From: Clostridium algifaecis
Lineage (GTDB): Bacteria > Bacillota > Clostridia > Clostridiales > Clostridiaceae
Assembly (NCBI RefSeq): GCF_017874415.1
Contig: NZ_JAGGLM010000001.1
Span: forward strand, 1-64,000
Reading direction: 5' to 3'
Length of the DNA stretch: 64,000 nucleotides
A model generated the notes under the pieces. The model was given only the letters and a program-made list of their open reading frames with translations, had not been told where the DNA came from and ran no database searches. The number at the start of each line of letters is the position of its first letter. Within the stretch, counting starts at the first letter, position 1. The position numbers and the translations under genes were made by a program. Positions 7,799 through 15,513 of this stretch are shown one piece after another.

Positions 7799-9055
7799 TT
7801 ATATTATTTTGCCATTAAATATTGTATTCTTAATTTTGCCATAGAGTTTCATACCTATAAAAGGTGAGTTACATGCTTTAGAGTCAAAATCAGTTACCCT
7901 GTATTGTTCATCTGGATTAAATATAGTAATGTCAGCTCTATGGCCTTCTTTTATATAACCTCTATCAAGATTGTATAGTTTTGCAGGATTAACCGTAAGC
8001 TTTTCAATGACCTCCATATAGTTTAGATAACCGGGCTTAACAAGATTGGTTATAGAAAGAGGAAGGGCTGTTTCAAGTCCTATCATGCCACTTGGAGCTT
8101 CAGTGAAATTTTTACTTTTCTCGTCTTTTGTATGTGGAGCATGGTCTGTAGCTATTATTTGAAGCGTATTATCCTTGAGAGCTTCAATTATTGCTTTCCT
8201 GTCTTTTTCTGTTCTCAAAGGTGGATTTACTTTTGCCAGTGAACCTTTTTCCAAAATCATTTTTTCTGTAAGGCTGAAATGGTGAGGGGTTGCTTCTGCT
8301 GCTATATTGGCGCCCATTTTCTTTGCCCATCTTACGAGCTCAACTGATATGCAGGAGCTTATATGCTGTATATTGATTTTGGCCTTAGTTGATATGGCAA
8401 GGGCTGCATCACGTGCTACAAGTACATCTTCTGCTTCATGCGGCGAACCTTTTAAATTCATTAAAGCTGAAATTTCACCTGCATTTATTCCATTTTCAGT
8501 TATGAGACTTTTATCTTCTTCATGGAAACTCAAAGGCATATCCAGCTCTCTTGCGATTTCCATGGCTTCAATTGCTATTTTAGAATTCATAATAGGTTTT
8601 CCGTCATCAGAAAAGCCGACAACTCCGTCACTTTTTAACTTGAGCATATCTGTAAGCTCGGTACCTTCCATCCCTTTAGTAATTGAAGCTACCTGAAGCA
8701 CTTCAATTACTGCAGTTTTGGCTTTATCCATTATATATTTTAGTGTTTCAGTATTATCAACTACAGGTTTTGTATTGGCCATGCATATGACTGTTGTATA
8801 TCCTCCGCGTGCTGCAGATTTTGCACCTGTGTATATATCTTCTTTACTTGTAAATCCGGGATCTCTGAAGTGGCAGTGAACGTCTATTAGACCGGGACAG
8901 ACTATGCAGCCTGAAGCATCTATAAGTTTTACACCATCTGTTTTTTCTATGTTTCTATCAATTTTTACTACATTTTCTCCATCTATTAATATATCAAATT
9001 GTCCATCTGTTTTACTTAATGGATCAATCATGTGGCCATTTTTTATAAGTATCAT
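7799..9055 (-). CDS. pyrC: Dihydroorotase, type I; probable catabolic role
   Basis: A 418-residue amidohydrolase-fold enzyme interconverting N-carbamoyl-L-aspartate and L-dihydroorotate. Conserved sites are intact: metal-binding H60 and H62 with substrate Arg64 in HCHFRDPG, the bridging-Asp loop GFSDDGKP (D150/D151), H178, H231 and catalytic D304 in ATDHAPH. The CMANTKP motif is also present. There is no carboxylated-lysine motif of allantoinases or hydantoinases. Its ATG overlaps the end of the upstream N-carbamoyl amidohydrolase gene by 4 bases (ATGA). It sits with a PucR regulator and a transporter, not with other pyr biosynthesis genes. That context suggests it runs in the hydrolytic direction, giving carbamoyl-aspartate (inference). 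Confidence 0.9.
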   Translation of the reverse strand: MILIKNGHMIDPLSKTDGQFDILIDGENVVKIDRNIEKTDGVKLIDASGCIVCPGLIDVHCHFRDPGFTSKEDIYTGAKSAARGGYTTVICMANTKPVVDNTETLKYIMDKAKTAVIEVLQVASITKGMEGTELTDMLKLKSDGVVGFSDDGKPIMNSKIAIEAMEIARELDMPLSFHEEDKSLITENGINAGEISALMNLKGSPHEAEDVLVARDAALAISTKAKINIQHISSCISVELVRWAKKMGANIAAEATPHHFSLTEKMILEKGSLAKVNPPLRTEKDRKAIIEALKDNTLQIIATDHAPHTKDEKSKNFTEAPSGMIGLETALPLSITNLVKPGYLNYMEVIEKLTVNPAKLYNLDRGYIKEGHRADITIFNPDEQYRVTDFDSKACNSPFIGMKLYGKIKNTIFNGKII

Positions 9056-10269
9056 GGTAAAACCTCCTTTAGATATTCATATACTATTTTACAGGCATTT
9101 AGAAGATCACTTAAATCGGCTTCTTCTTTTGGATTATGACTTATTCCCTCCTTGCAGGGTATAAAAACCATGCCTGTTTTTGTTATATCTGCAAATTCCA
9201 TAGCATCATGTCCTGCACCACTTGGCATTTTAATGCAACCTATGCCGAGTTTTTTTGCAGCTTCGTACAACCCACCTATAACTTGATTACTAAGCTTCAC
9301 CGGCTCACCAAGTGTAGTTGGAATTAACTCATATGACAGGTTTCTCTTGTTCATTATATTTTTAATATTGCATTTTAACTGACTAATCAGTGAATTTATG
9401 CTGCTGCTTTCAATTCCCCTTATGTCAATGCCGAGCTCTACAAAACCAGGTACAACGTTTAAAGCATTGGGAGTTTCATGTATTTCTCCAACCGTAGCTA
9501 CAGTTGAATGTATTGATTCTTGTATTCCAAGTTTTTCTATTTCAAGAATTACTTCTGAAGCTGCACTCAATGCATCTTTTCTCATAGACATAGGCGTGGC
9601 ACCTGAATGATCCTGTCTTCCGTGAATTTCAAGTTTAAATCTTTTGGAACCGGCAATTGCTGTAACTATTCCGGCTTCTACTTTATTGTCATATAAAACC
9701 CTTCCCTGTTCTATATGCATTTCAATATATCCTTGAAGGGCTTCTACACTATAATTTTGTGATAAATATCCCTTTGATTTTAATATATCATATAGGCTTT
9801 CTTCACGTACTCCTTTAAGACTGCACAAATCTTTTTCTTTAATTTTCCCGGTTATAAGTCCGCTTCCAATCGTGGCTTTACCGAAGGCACTGGATTCTTC
9901 ACACCTGAATGCACAAACTTTAACAGGTATATCAATATTATTGTCTCTAATCCATTTTAATATTAAAATGCCGCCGATAACACCTAAAACTCCATCATAT
10001 TTTCCACCGTTTGGTACAGAATCAAGATGTGATGCAATTAAATAGGGTTTTCTACTGTCACTTTCTTTTAAACTTACAAATGTATTTCCAACACTATCCG
10101 ATTTTACATGAAAGCATAATTTTTCACATATCTTTTTAAATGTTTCATGCATATTATTTTCATCAAAACTATAAGCTAATCTTGTAACTCCTCCAATTTT
10201 ATTTTGTCCAATTGAACTAAATTCATTGAACCATCCGTTTAAGAGTTTCAAATCTTCAATTTTACCCAT
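9052..10269 (-). CDS. M20-family N-carbamoyl-L-amino-acid hydrolase / allantoate amidohydrolase-like enzyme
   Basis: A 405-residue Zn-dependent amidase of the M20 peptidase fold, in the family that includes allantoate amidohydrolase, beta-ureidopropionase and N-carbamoyl-L-amino-acid hydrolases. Metal-site residues are visible: H81 (SHLDSVPNGG), D92 (KYDGVLG), the EE pair at 124-125 (RCEESSAFG) and H185 (EMHIEQG). The start is set at the ATG at 10269, with GGGAGATG just upstream; an in-frame ATG at 10290 has no such site. It is translationally coupled to dihydroorotase, so the natural substrate is most simply N-carbamoyl-L-aspartate (ureidosuccinase activity, yielding aspartate, CO2 and ammonia). 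Substrate specificity is inferred. Confidence 0.85.
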   Translation of the reverse strand: MGKIEDLKLLNGWFNEFSSIGQNKIGGVTRLAYSFDENNMHETFKKICEKLCFHVKSDSVGNTFVSLKESDSRKPYLIASHLDSVPNGGKYDGVLGVIGGILILKWIRDNNIDIPVKVCAFRCEESSAFGKATIGSGLITGKIKEKDLCSLKGVREESLYDILKSKGYLSQNYSVEALQGYIEMHIEQGRVLYDNKVEAGIVTAIAGSKRFKLEIHGRQDHSGATPMSMRKDALSAASEVILEIEKLGIQESIHSTVATVGEIHETPNALNVVPGFVELGIDIRGIESSSINSLISQLKCNIKNIMNKRNLSYELIPTTLGEPVKLSNQVIGGLYEAAKKLGIGCIKMPSGAGHDAMEFADITKTGMVFIPCKEGISHNPKEEADLSDLLNACKIVYEYLKEVLP

Positions 10270-10297
10270 ATAAACATCTCCCAATAGCAAAGATCAT

Positions 10298-11521
10298 TCA
10301 GTCATTTGATTTTTTATTTACTACATTATAAGCAATAACTGCAAAATAAAGTTTTATTTTATCATCTATTTTTTTAACATCCAATTCAGTGATTTTTTTG
10401 ATACGATCGAGTCTGTATTTTAATGTATTTTTGTGTATGAACAGCTTTTCGCTCGTAAGCATGATATTTTCATTGCATTCAAAGTACATAGAAAGGGTAT
10501 CTATAAGTTCGATATCATTTGCCACCTTTCCGAGAGTTGAAGTTGTAAATGATAGTAGTGTATCAAAAGAATTTTTATAGAACAAACTGTATATTTCTAT
10601 ATTTTTATAAAAATAATAATCCTGTGATTTGCTTACAACTTGACCAATTTTTACTGCATATTTAGCCTGGTCATATCCATTTTCTATACCATTTAATCCT
10701 TCACCTATAGAGCCTATACCTATAGTCATTCCCATACATTTATAATAAAGGTTTCTATGCTTTAGAAGTAAATCTAAAATATATTTTCCATATCTTTCAG
10801 CATTTATCTTGTTTTCTGTTTGTATAAATAAAGTTATATCTTCAATATTTCTTATTATCATATAATTAAGTATTTTCTCTTCTCTTTTAAAACTTCTTGT
10901 TATATTATCCATGAATTGGCGAATTTCATCTTTTACATATATTGAATTATATTTATTCTGATTGTGCTTTTTAGATAACGTACAAAAATTACTTACATCT
11001 ATTGATATTGTGTATATAAAGCCTTTTTCTATATCATAGCCTAAATTTTTTCCTCTCTCTATAATAAATTCTTTGGTTTTATAGGTGTGAAATACTATTG
11101 CTTTTATGTATTCCTCTACCAGTCTAAAATGTTCCTCCTGTTCAAATATTGCATAATTGAGTGGTGTCATTATGTCAAGAAATGTGAGGCTTTCTGTAAC
11201 TTCTATAACTGGAAAATTTATCTCATCTGCGGCTTTGATAAATCTCTCGTCTATAGCTGGAAAACTGTCGGTTAGTTTTATTGCTATTCCAGATGCATTT
11301 AGCTTATTGAGTTCATATAAAATATTAATCTGATCCTGCACATTATCTTTTATAGAATAGAATCTTGTAATTATGAATTCCCCACCTTTAAGCCATTTTA
11401 CTATATCTGGAACTTCCATTACAGTAACACTTTTAATTACTCTGTCAAGTCCATTTTTACCTGCTGCCAATTTTGTGTTTTTAAGAGATTCTATTTTAAG
11501 TGCATCCATTACAGTTAACAT
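10298..11521 (-). CDS. PucR-family transcriptional regulator
   Basis: A 407-residue regulator with an N-terminal PucR ligand-sensing domain (about 1-125, beginning MLTVMDALKIESL), a degenerate GGDEF-like central part and a C-terminal PucR helix-turn-helix. The C-terminal LSMYFECNENIMLTSEKLFIHKNTLKYRL arrangement near residues 345-375 contains the helix-turn-helix. In Bacillus PucR controls purine catabolism in response to allantoin-type compounds. I choose the ATG at 11521, preceded by AGGAGTG; an upstream in-frame start at 11548 lacks a site. It lies between the transporter and the carbamoylase gene on one strand, so it probably controls this operon and senses a ureido or pyrimidine intermediate (inference). 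Confidence 0.88.
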   Translation of the reverse strand: MLTVMDALKIESLKNTKLAAGKNGLDRVIKSVTVMEVPDIVKWLKGGEFIITRFYSIKDNVQDQINILYELNKLNASGIAIKLTDSFPAIDERFIKAADEINFPVIEVTESLTFLDIMTPLNYAIFEQEEHFRLVEEYIKAIVFHTYKTKEFIIERGKNLGYDIEKGFIYTISIDVSNFCTLSKKHNQNKYNSIYVKDEIRQFMDNITRSFKREEKILNYMIIRNIEDITLFIQTENKINAERYGKYILDLLLKHRNLYYKCMGMTIGIGSIGEGLNGIENGYDQAKYAVKIGQVVSKSQDYYFYKNIEIYSLFYKNSFDTLLSFTTSTLGKVANDIELIDTLSMYFECNENIMLTSEKLFIHKNTLKYRLDRIKKITELDVKKIDDKIKLYFAVIAYNVVNKKSND

Positions 11522-11568
11522 ATGTATCACTCCTATGGCTTTTGCCATTAATAACTTTATTTTGTACT

Positions 11569-11607
11569 AAGTACTCAGATGATGTTAAATATATCATCTG
11601 AGTACTT
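11569..11607. repeat. 15-bp perfect inverted repeat between transporter and PucR genes
   Basis: AAGTACTCAGATGAT (11569-11583) and its exact complement (11593-11607) flank a 9-base loop. No T-run follows in the direction of the operon, so it is a poor intrinsic terminator. It could be an operator for the adjacent PucR protein, or an RNA processing or attenuation hairpin. Confidence 0.5.
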
Positions 11608-11613
11608 AATAAT

Positions 11614-12861
11614 TTATGCTTCTTTTATCTTATATTCGCTATCTATTTCACTTTTTTTAGTTATTTTTAATCTTAAAATTGTAATAAACGATATTACATA
11701 AAGTATAGATAAAAACAGCATTGCAATGGTCAAACTATAATGATCCAAAAAGAATCCTATGGCAAATGGTGAAAATCCTCCAACAGCACGACCTATATTA
11801 AAGATTGTATTATTGGCGGTACTTCTGATTTCAGTAGGATATAAATTACTAATAAGTGCACCGTATCCGGAAAACATTCCATTTGCAAAGAAACCTACTA
11901 TTATTCCACCAATTAACATCTCTATGGAGTTTGATGCGTATATATAAAGAAAAACTGAAGCGGCGGAACATGCTAAAAATATTGCATAAGATACCTTTGC
12001 ACCAAATTTGTCCATAATACGTCCAAATAAAAGCATACCTAAAGACATTCCAACTATTGTACTTATCATCCAGAGAGAAGAACCTGTAACAGAAAGTCCA
12101 AGTCGTTTTTGAAGTATAGATGGAAGCCAGTTCATAAGTCCGAAGTAACCTGCAATCTGGACTGTTGCCATTATAATAAGTGAAATTGTAGTAACTGTTG
12201 TTTTAGGAGTTGAAAATAGCTCTTTTAATGATACTTTATTTTCTTCTCCTTTATGCTTATTTTTGCTTGCAAGCCATACAGGTGATTCATCAAGATGTCT
12301 TCTTACTACAAATGCGAGTATAACAGGAATTATACCTATTAAGAAAAGTACACGCCATCCAAATATAGGAAATATAATTGCAGCAGCTATTGCAGCTACT
12401 ATGCTTCCTACCTGGCCGCCTATTCCAACATATGAAGTCATTCTTCCGTGTTTTTCTTTTGGAAAAGCTTCAGCTACCAGAGACATTCCAATGGCGTATT
12501 CACCGCCAGCACCAATTCCTGCTATGAATCGAAGTGCATATAACATATAGATGTTTGTAGAAAATGCTATAAGTCCTGTAGCTACTGCAAATATAAGTAT
12601 GGTATATGTAAATACATGAACCCTGCCTTTTTTATCTGCTAGTACACCGAAAACAACGCCCCCGAGTAACATACCTAAATTGGTTATGGAAGAAACAAGT
12701 CCACCATATGCGGAGCTGATATGAAAATCTTTAATAATTGATGTTAAAACAAAAGAAAGAATCATAATATCAATCATTTCAACTGCGAAACCAAGAATAG
12801 ATGATGCTAATACTTTATTTTGATAGCTTTTTGCAATTACTGGATTACTTTGTGTATTCAA
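11614..12861 (-). CDS. MFS transporter, metabolite:H+ symporter type
   Basis: A 415-residue integral membrane protein with about 12 hydrophobic segments and the MFS loop motif GVLADKKGR between helices 2 and 3. A GGEYAIGMSLVAEAFP stretch in helix 5 is typical of the sugar/aromatic-acid/MHS-like symporters. The start is TTG at 12861 with AAGGAGG 9 bases upstream. It is the first gene of a minus-strand set followed by the PucR regulator, carbamoylase and dihydroorotase, so its cargo is probably orotate, dihydroorotate, a ureido acid or hydantoin-like compound (inference from context only). Confidence 0.88.
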   Translation of the reverse strand: MNTQSNPVIAKSYQNKVLASSILGFAVEMIDIMILSFVLTSIIKDFHISSAYGGLVSSITNLGMLLGGVVFGVLADKKGRVHVFTYTILIFAVATGLIAFSTNIYMLYALRFIAGIGAGGEYAIGMSLVAEAFPKEKHGRMTSYVGIGGQVGSIVAAIAAAIIFPIFGWRVLFLIGIIPVILAFVVRRHLDESPVWLASKNKHKGEENKVSLKELFSTPKTTVTTISLIIMATVQIAGYFGLMNWLPSILQKRLGLSVTGSSLWMISTIVGMSLGMLLFGRIMDKFGAKVSYAIFLACSAASVFLYIYASNSIEMLIGGIIVGFFANGMFSGYGALISNLYPTEIRSTANNTIFNIGRAVGGFSPFAIGFFLDHYSLTIAMLFLSILYVISFITILRLKITKKSEIDSEYKIKEA

Positions 12862-13180
12862 TTAAATTTCCTCCTTTTCTTTTGATTCATATTCTATTTA
12901 AAATAATTTAATTAAAAGTATATCAGTAATACTTGAGTTTGTCTTTATCGAATGATACAAGTTTTACTTTTGTTTTTTTGTCGGTTTTGACAATGTAATA
13001 AAAATAATACAAATAAATTGAAATAATAGCTGTATAATTAAATATTATTTTATATATTATTAAAATAAATGCAGAAATTTTAAATGATATCAGTTTATTC
13101 TTGCCATACTTGTAGTATAATTTCATAAAATTTGATAAAATAACATTATATATTAAATATTTCTAGAAGGAGGAACTAGC
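12862..13180. other. Divergent intergenic region, no gene seen
   Basis: About 320 bases of AT-rich sequence between the divergent transporter and DUF3867 genes. I see ribosome binding sites at both ends and a TATAAT-like element near 13115 for the plus-strand gene, but no convincing ORF, hairpin or RNA gene. Confidence 0.5.
12917..12945 (-). promoter_or_regulatory. Candidate promoter for the transporter-pucR-carbamoylase-pyrC operon
   Basis: On the minus strand, AAGACA (12945-12940), a 17-base spacer and TATACT (12922-12917). The -35 matches consensus at four of six bases, so confidence is limited. Confidence 0.35.
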
Positions 13181-13741
13181 ATGGATGATAAAGATGATAA
13201 GATTGTAAACTTTAGTGAGATTAAGAATAAAGCAAGAGAAAAAGATGTAGAAAAAATTGAGGATTATGTATATGGTCTTTGTTATGATATGGCTCAGGGA
13301 AAGTTAAATATGGAGGACTTTTCTAAAAATATTCAAAAGTACATGGAAGAAAATAATATATCTCCAGAAAAAATGTTTAATATTCAGAAAGAGCTTATGA
13401 AAAGATATGGCTTGAATATGGAAGATATCGAAAAACAGATGAAAAATATGGGGATAGATGTACCTGAAGTATATAAAAATGCTGATTATGAATCTGTAAG
13501 GAAAACTTTAAGTTTTCAGGAAAAATATAAAGATGGTATTGGAAGTGAAGTATTTACAACATATAATATAAATGGTATAAACATATACATAAATGGAGAA
13601 AAGGTTTTACTTGAAAGTCCAGGAAAGATAAACCTTGAGGATTTGGATTTAAATGAGTTTTTATGCTCATATAAAAAGGTGGTTAAAGACAAAAAACTCA
13701 AAATATCAATATGTGAAAATGTAGGCACTTTTGAATATTGA
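13181..13741 (+). CDS. DUF3867-family protein of unknown function
   Basis: A 186-residue soluble acidic protein. The N-terminal part (KIVNFSEIKNKAREKDVEK, then YDMAQGKLNMEDFSKNIQKY) matches my memory of DUF3867, a family found mainly in Clostridium. No catalytic motif, signal peptide or membrane segment is visible; predicted content is mostly helical in the first 110 residues. ATG start with AGAAGGAGG upstream. It lies 53 bases before the YmfI-type reductase gene on the same strand, so they may share a transcript. Function unknown. Confidence 0.65.
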   Translation: MDDKDDKIVNFSEIKNKAREKDVEKIEDYVYGLCYDMAQGKLNMEDFSKNIQKYMEENNISPEKMFNIQKELMKRYGLNMEDIEKQMKNMGIDVPEVYKNADYESVRKTLSFQEKYKDGIGSEVFTTYNINGINIYINGEKVLLESPGKINLEDLDLNEFLCSYKKVVKDKKLKISICENVGTFEY

Positions 13742-13794
13742 ATATAAATATAATAAATAGTGAAATAATTATTTTGTTGGGAAGTGTAATTTAA

Positions 13795-14532
13795 TTGGAA
13801 AATTTAAAAGGGAGAGTGGCTGTTGTAACTGGTGCTTCTAAGGGTATTGGAAAAGCTATTGCAATTACTCTTGCAAAGTGCGGTGCAAACTTAGTTTTAA
13901 ATTATAGAAGAGATGAACCATGTGAAACTTTAAATGAAGTAAAAAAATATGGTGTTACGGGAATTGCAGTTAAGGCTGATGTAAGTATTTATGAAGAAGC
14001 AGAAAAATTAATAGATACTTGTTTAAAACATATGGGAAAGATTGACATATTAGTAAATAATGCAGGAGTATCTCATATAGGATTATTTATGGATATGAAA
14101 GAGAAAGACTGGAATAATGTAATAGATGTTGACATTAGAGGTGTTATTAATTGCACTCACTCAGTGTTAAAATATATGGCTTCTAAGAAATACGGCAATA
14201 TAGTCAACATATCTTCAATTTGGGGAAATGAAGGTGCATCCTGTGAAGCTATTTATTCCGCAGCAAAGGGTGCTGTAAATTCTTTTACGAAGGCTATAGC
14301 AAAAGAAATGGCACCATCTAACATAAGGGCGAATGCAGTGGCACCTGGAGTAATTGATACAGAAATGAATTCCTGGCTTAATCCACAGGAGAAAGCGGAT
14401 TTATTGAGTGAAATACCTTTAGGAAGATTTGGAACTGGAGAGGAAATAGGAAGTGTAGTAGCATTTTTGTGCAGTGAGTCTTCAAGATATATAACGGGAA
14501 AAGTTATAACTGTGGACGGTGGTATGTTTTAA
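13795..14532 (+). CDS. ymfI: SDR reductase, YmfI type (EF-P 5-aminopentanone reductase)
   Basis: A 245-residue short-chain dehydrogenase/reductase. It shows the NAD(P) motif TGASKGIG (residues 12-19), NNAG, the catalytic Ser/Tyr/Lys set around SSIWGNEGASCEAIYSAAKG, and a C-terminal ITGKVITVDGG. The SSIWG...GASCE...YS.AKGA block is what distinguishes Bacillus YmfI from FabG. YmfI reduces the 5-aminopentanone group on elongation factor P to 5-aminopentanol, which matters for swarming motility in B. subtilis. No efp gene is in the window. FabG-like fatty acid synthesis is the alternative but there is no fab neighbourhood. Start TTG at 13795 with GGGAAGTG upstream. Confidence 0.75.
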   Translation: MENLKGRVAVVTGASKGIGKAIAITLAKCGANLVLNYRRDEPCETLNEVKKYGVTGIAVKADVSIYEEAEKLIDTCLKHMGKIDILVNNAGVSHIGLFMDMKEKDWNNVIDVDIRGVINCTHSVLKYMASKKYGNIVNISSIWGNEGASCEAIYSAAKGAVNSFTKAIAKEMAPSNIRANAVAPGVIDTEMNSWLNPQEKADLLSEIPLGRFGTGEEIGSVVAFLCSESSRYITGKVITVDGGMF

Positions 14533-14644
14533 TTTATATTGTTAGAATTAACTTCCAATTAGCAGTTATAAAAATTGTAAAATGCCCGATAATTAAATAA
14601 TTACTTTAAGCTTTATAAATATTAATTAATAGGATGAATTGATT

Positions 14645-15487
14645 ATGGATAAAATTATAATACTTGATGATATGGCATATATGAGATACAGAATTAAAGA
14701 TATATTGAATAGTAAGGATATCGAAGTATTGGAAGCTGGTAATTCTTTCGAGTTTTTCAATAAGCTTTCAGATAATAAAAATGATATAAAACTAATAATA
14801 TTAGAAGTTGGACTTGTGAGTGAGGATGGCTTTGAAATAATTAGAAAAATAAAGGCCCGAGATTTAAATATTCCTATAATGATACTTACTAAATTGAACA
14901 CTAGAACTGTATTTATAAAATGTATAAAGGAAGGCATTTGTGAGTATATTTTAAAACCATTTGATACTAAAGTATTAGTTAAGAGAATAAAAGATATTAT
15001 TAAATCTTATAAGAATAATAATCATGAAGAAATAATATATACTAATTTTCAGGAATATATCAGTAAGCAGATAAGTAGATGCAGGGATGAGAATAAAGAA
15101 TTGTCTATTATAATGTCAAGCCTTGTAAAATCAAAAATTAATAATACAGAAGAAAAAATAGAGGTAAATGATAGATACTTGATTTTGATGGAAAGGGTTT
15201 ATGAAAATTTAAGATCGCTTTTTAATATACCTGATTTGTTTGAGAAAAATGGTCTGTCTACATTTATATCAGTTATACCTGATTGCAGTAAAATGAGAGC
15301 ACTTCAAAGGGCAAATGATATGAGGGCTATATACAATGATATAAAAGCCAATGATTTTCAATATGAAGAGTACCAGTTTATATGTTCTTCCGTTACTTTT
15401 CCTGAAGATGGACAGGATAAAAAACAACTAATGGATACATTATCTTATAGTATGAAATACAAAATTAATAATATAAACAAAATGTAA
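14645..15487 (+). CDS. Receiver-domain protein with degenerate GGDEF-like C-terminus
   Basis: A 280-residue protein. The N-terminal response-regulator receiver fold (1-115) retains D8/D9, T82 and K104, but the phosphoacceptor position carries Glu54 (KLIILEVGL) instead of Asp. The C-terminal half (about 125-280) resembles a GGDEF domain in layout, with the segment KNGLSTFISVIPDCSKMRAL aligning where GGDEF motifs sit. The GGDEF residues are absent, so diguanylate cyclase activity is not expected. Start ATG at 14645 with AGGATG 8 bases before. No histidine kinase is adjacent. It is probably a phosphorylation-independent or constitutively active-like regulator; target unknown. Confidence 0.75.
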   Translation: MDKIIILDDMAYMRYRIKDILNSKDIEVLEAGNSFEFFNKLSDNKNDIKLIILEVGLVSEDGFEIIRKIKARDLNIPIMILTKLNTRTVFIKCIKEGICEYILKPFDTKVLVKRIKDIIKSYKNNNHEEIIYTNFQEYISKQISRCRDENKELSIIMSSLVKSKINNTEEKIEVNDRYLILMERVYENLRSLFNIPDLFEKNGLSTFISVIPDCSKMRALQRANDMRAIYNDIKANDFQYEEYQFICSSVTFPEDGQDKKQLMDTLSYSMKYKINNINKM

Positions 15488-15488
15488 T

Positions 15489-15510
15489 AAAAGGCTTGTC
15501 TAAGCCTTTT
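15489..15510. terminator. Bidirectional rho-independent terminator
   Basis: AAAAGGCTT (15489-15497) pairs with AAGCCTTTT (15502-15510) around GTCT, with T-rich sequence on one side and A-rich on the other. It lies between two convergent genes and can serve both. Confidence 0.8.
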
Positions 15511-15513
15511 ATT

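Noticed and set aside
7799-9055. Allantoinase or hydantoinase as identity for the amidohydrolase
   Set aside because: It has the dihydroorotase HCHFRDPG, CMANTKP and GFSDDGKP motifs and lacks the carboxylated-lysine motif of those enzymes.
12923-13126. A 67-codon minus-strand frame in the transporter/DUF3867 gap
   Set aside because: Composition is Ile/Tyr/Lys/Phe as expected from AT-rich non-coding DNA; it has no ribosome binding site and no recognisable domain.
13795-14532. FabG (3-ketoacyl-ACP reductase)
   Set aside because: The SSIWG...GASCE signature and absence of fab genes nearby favour YmfI.
14567-14593. CCCGATAAT element before the pseudo-receiver gene, as a sigma-28 promoter
   Set aside because: The -10 looks good, but TAAA is 18 and not 21-22 bases upstream; at the right distance the sequence is TTAT. 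Left as unproven.
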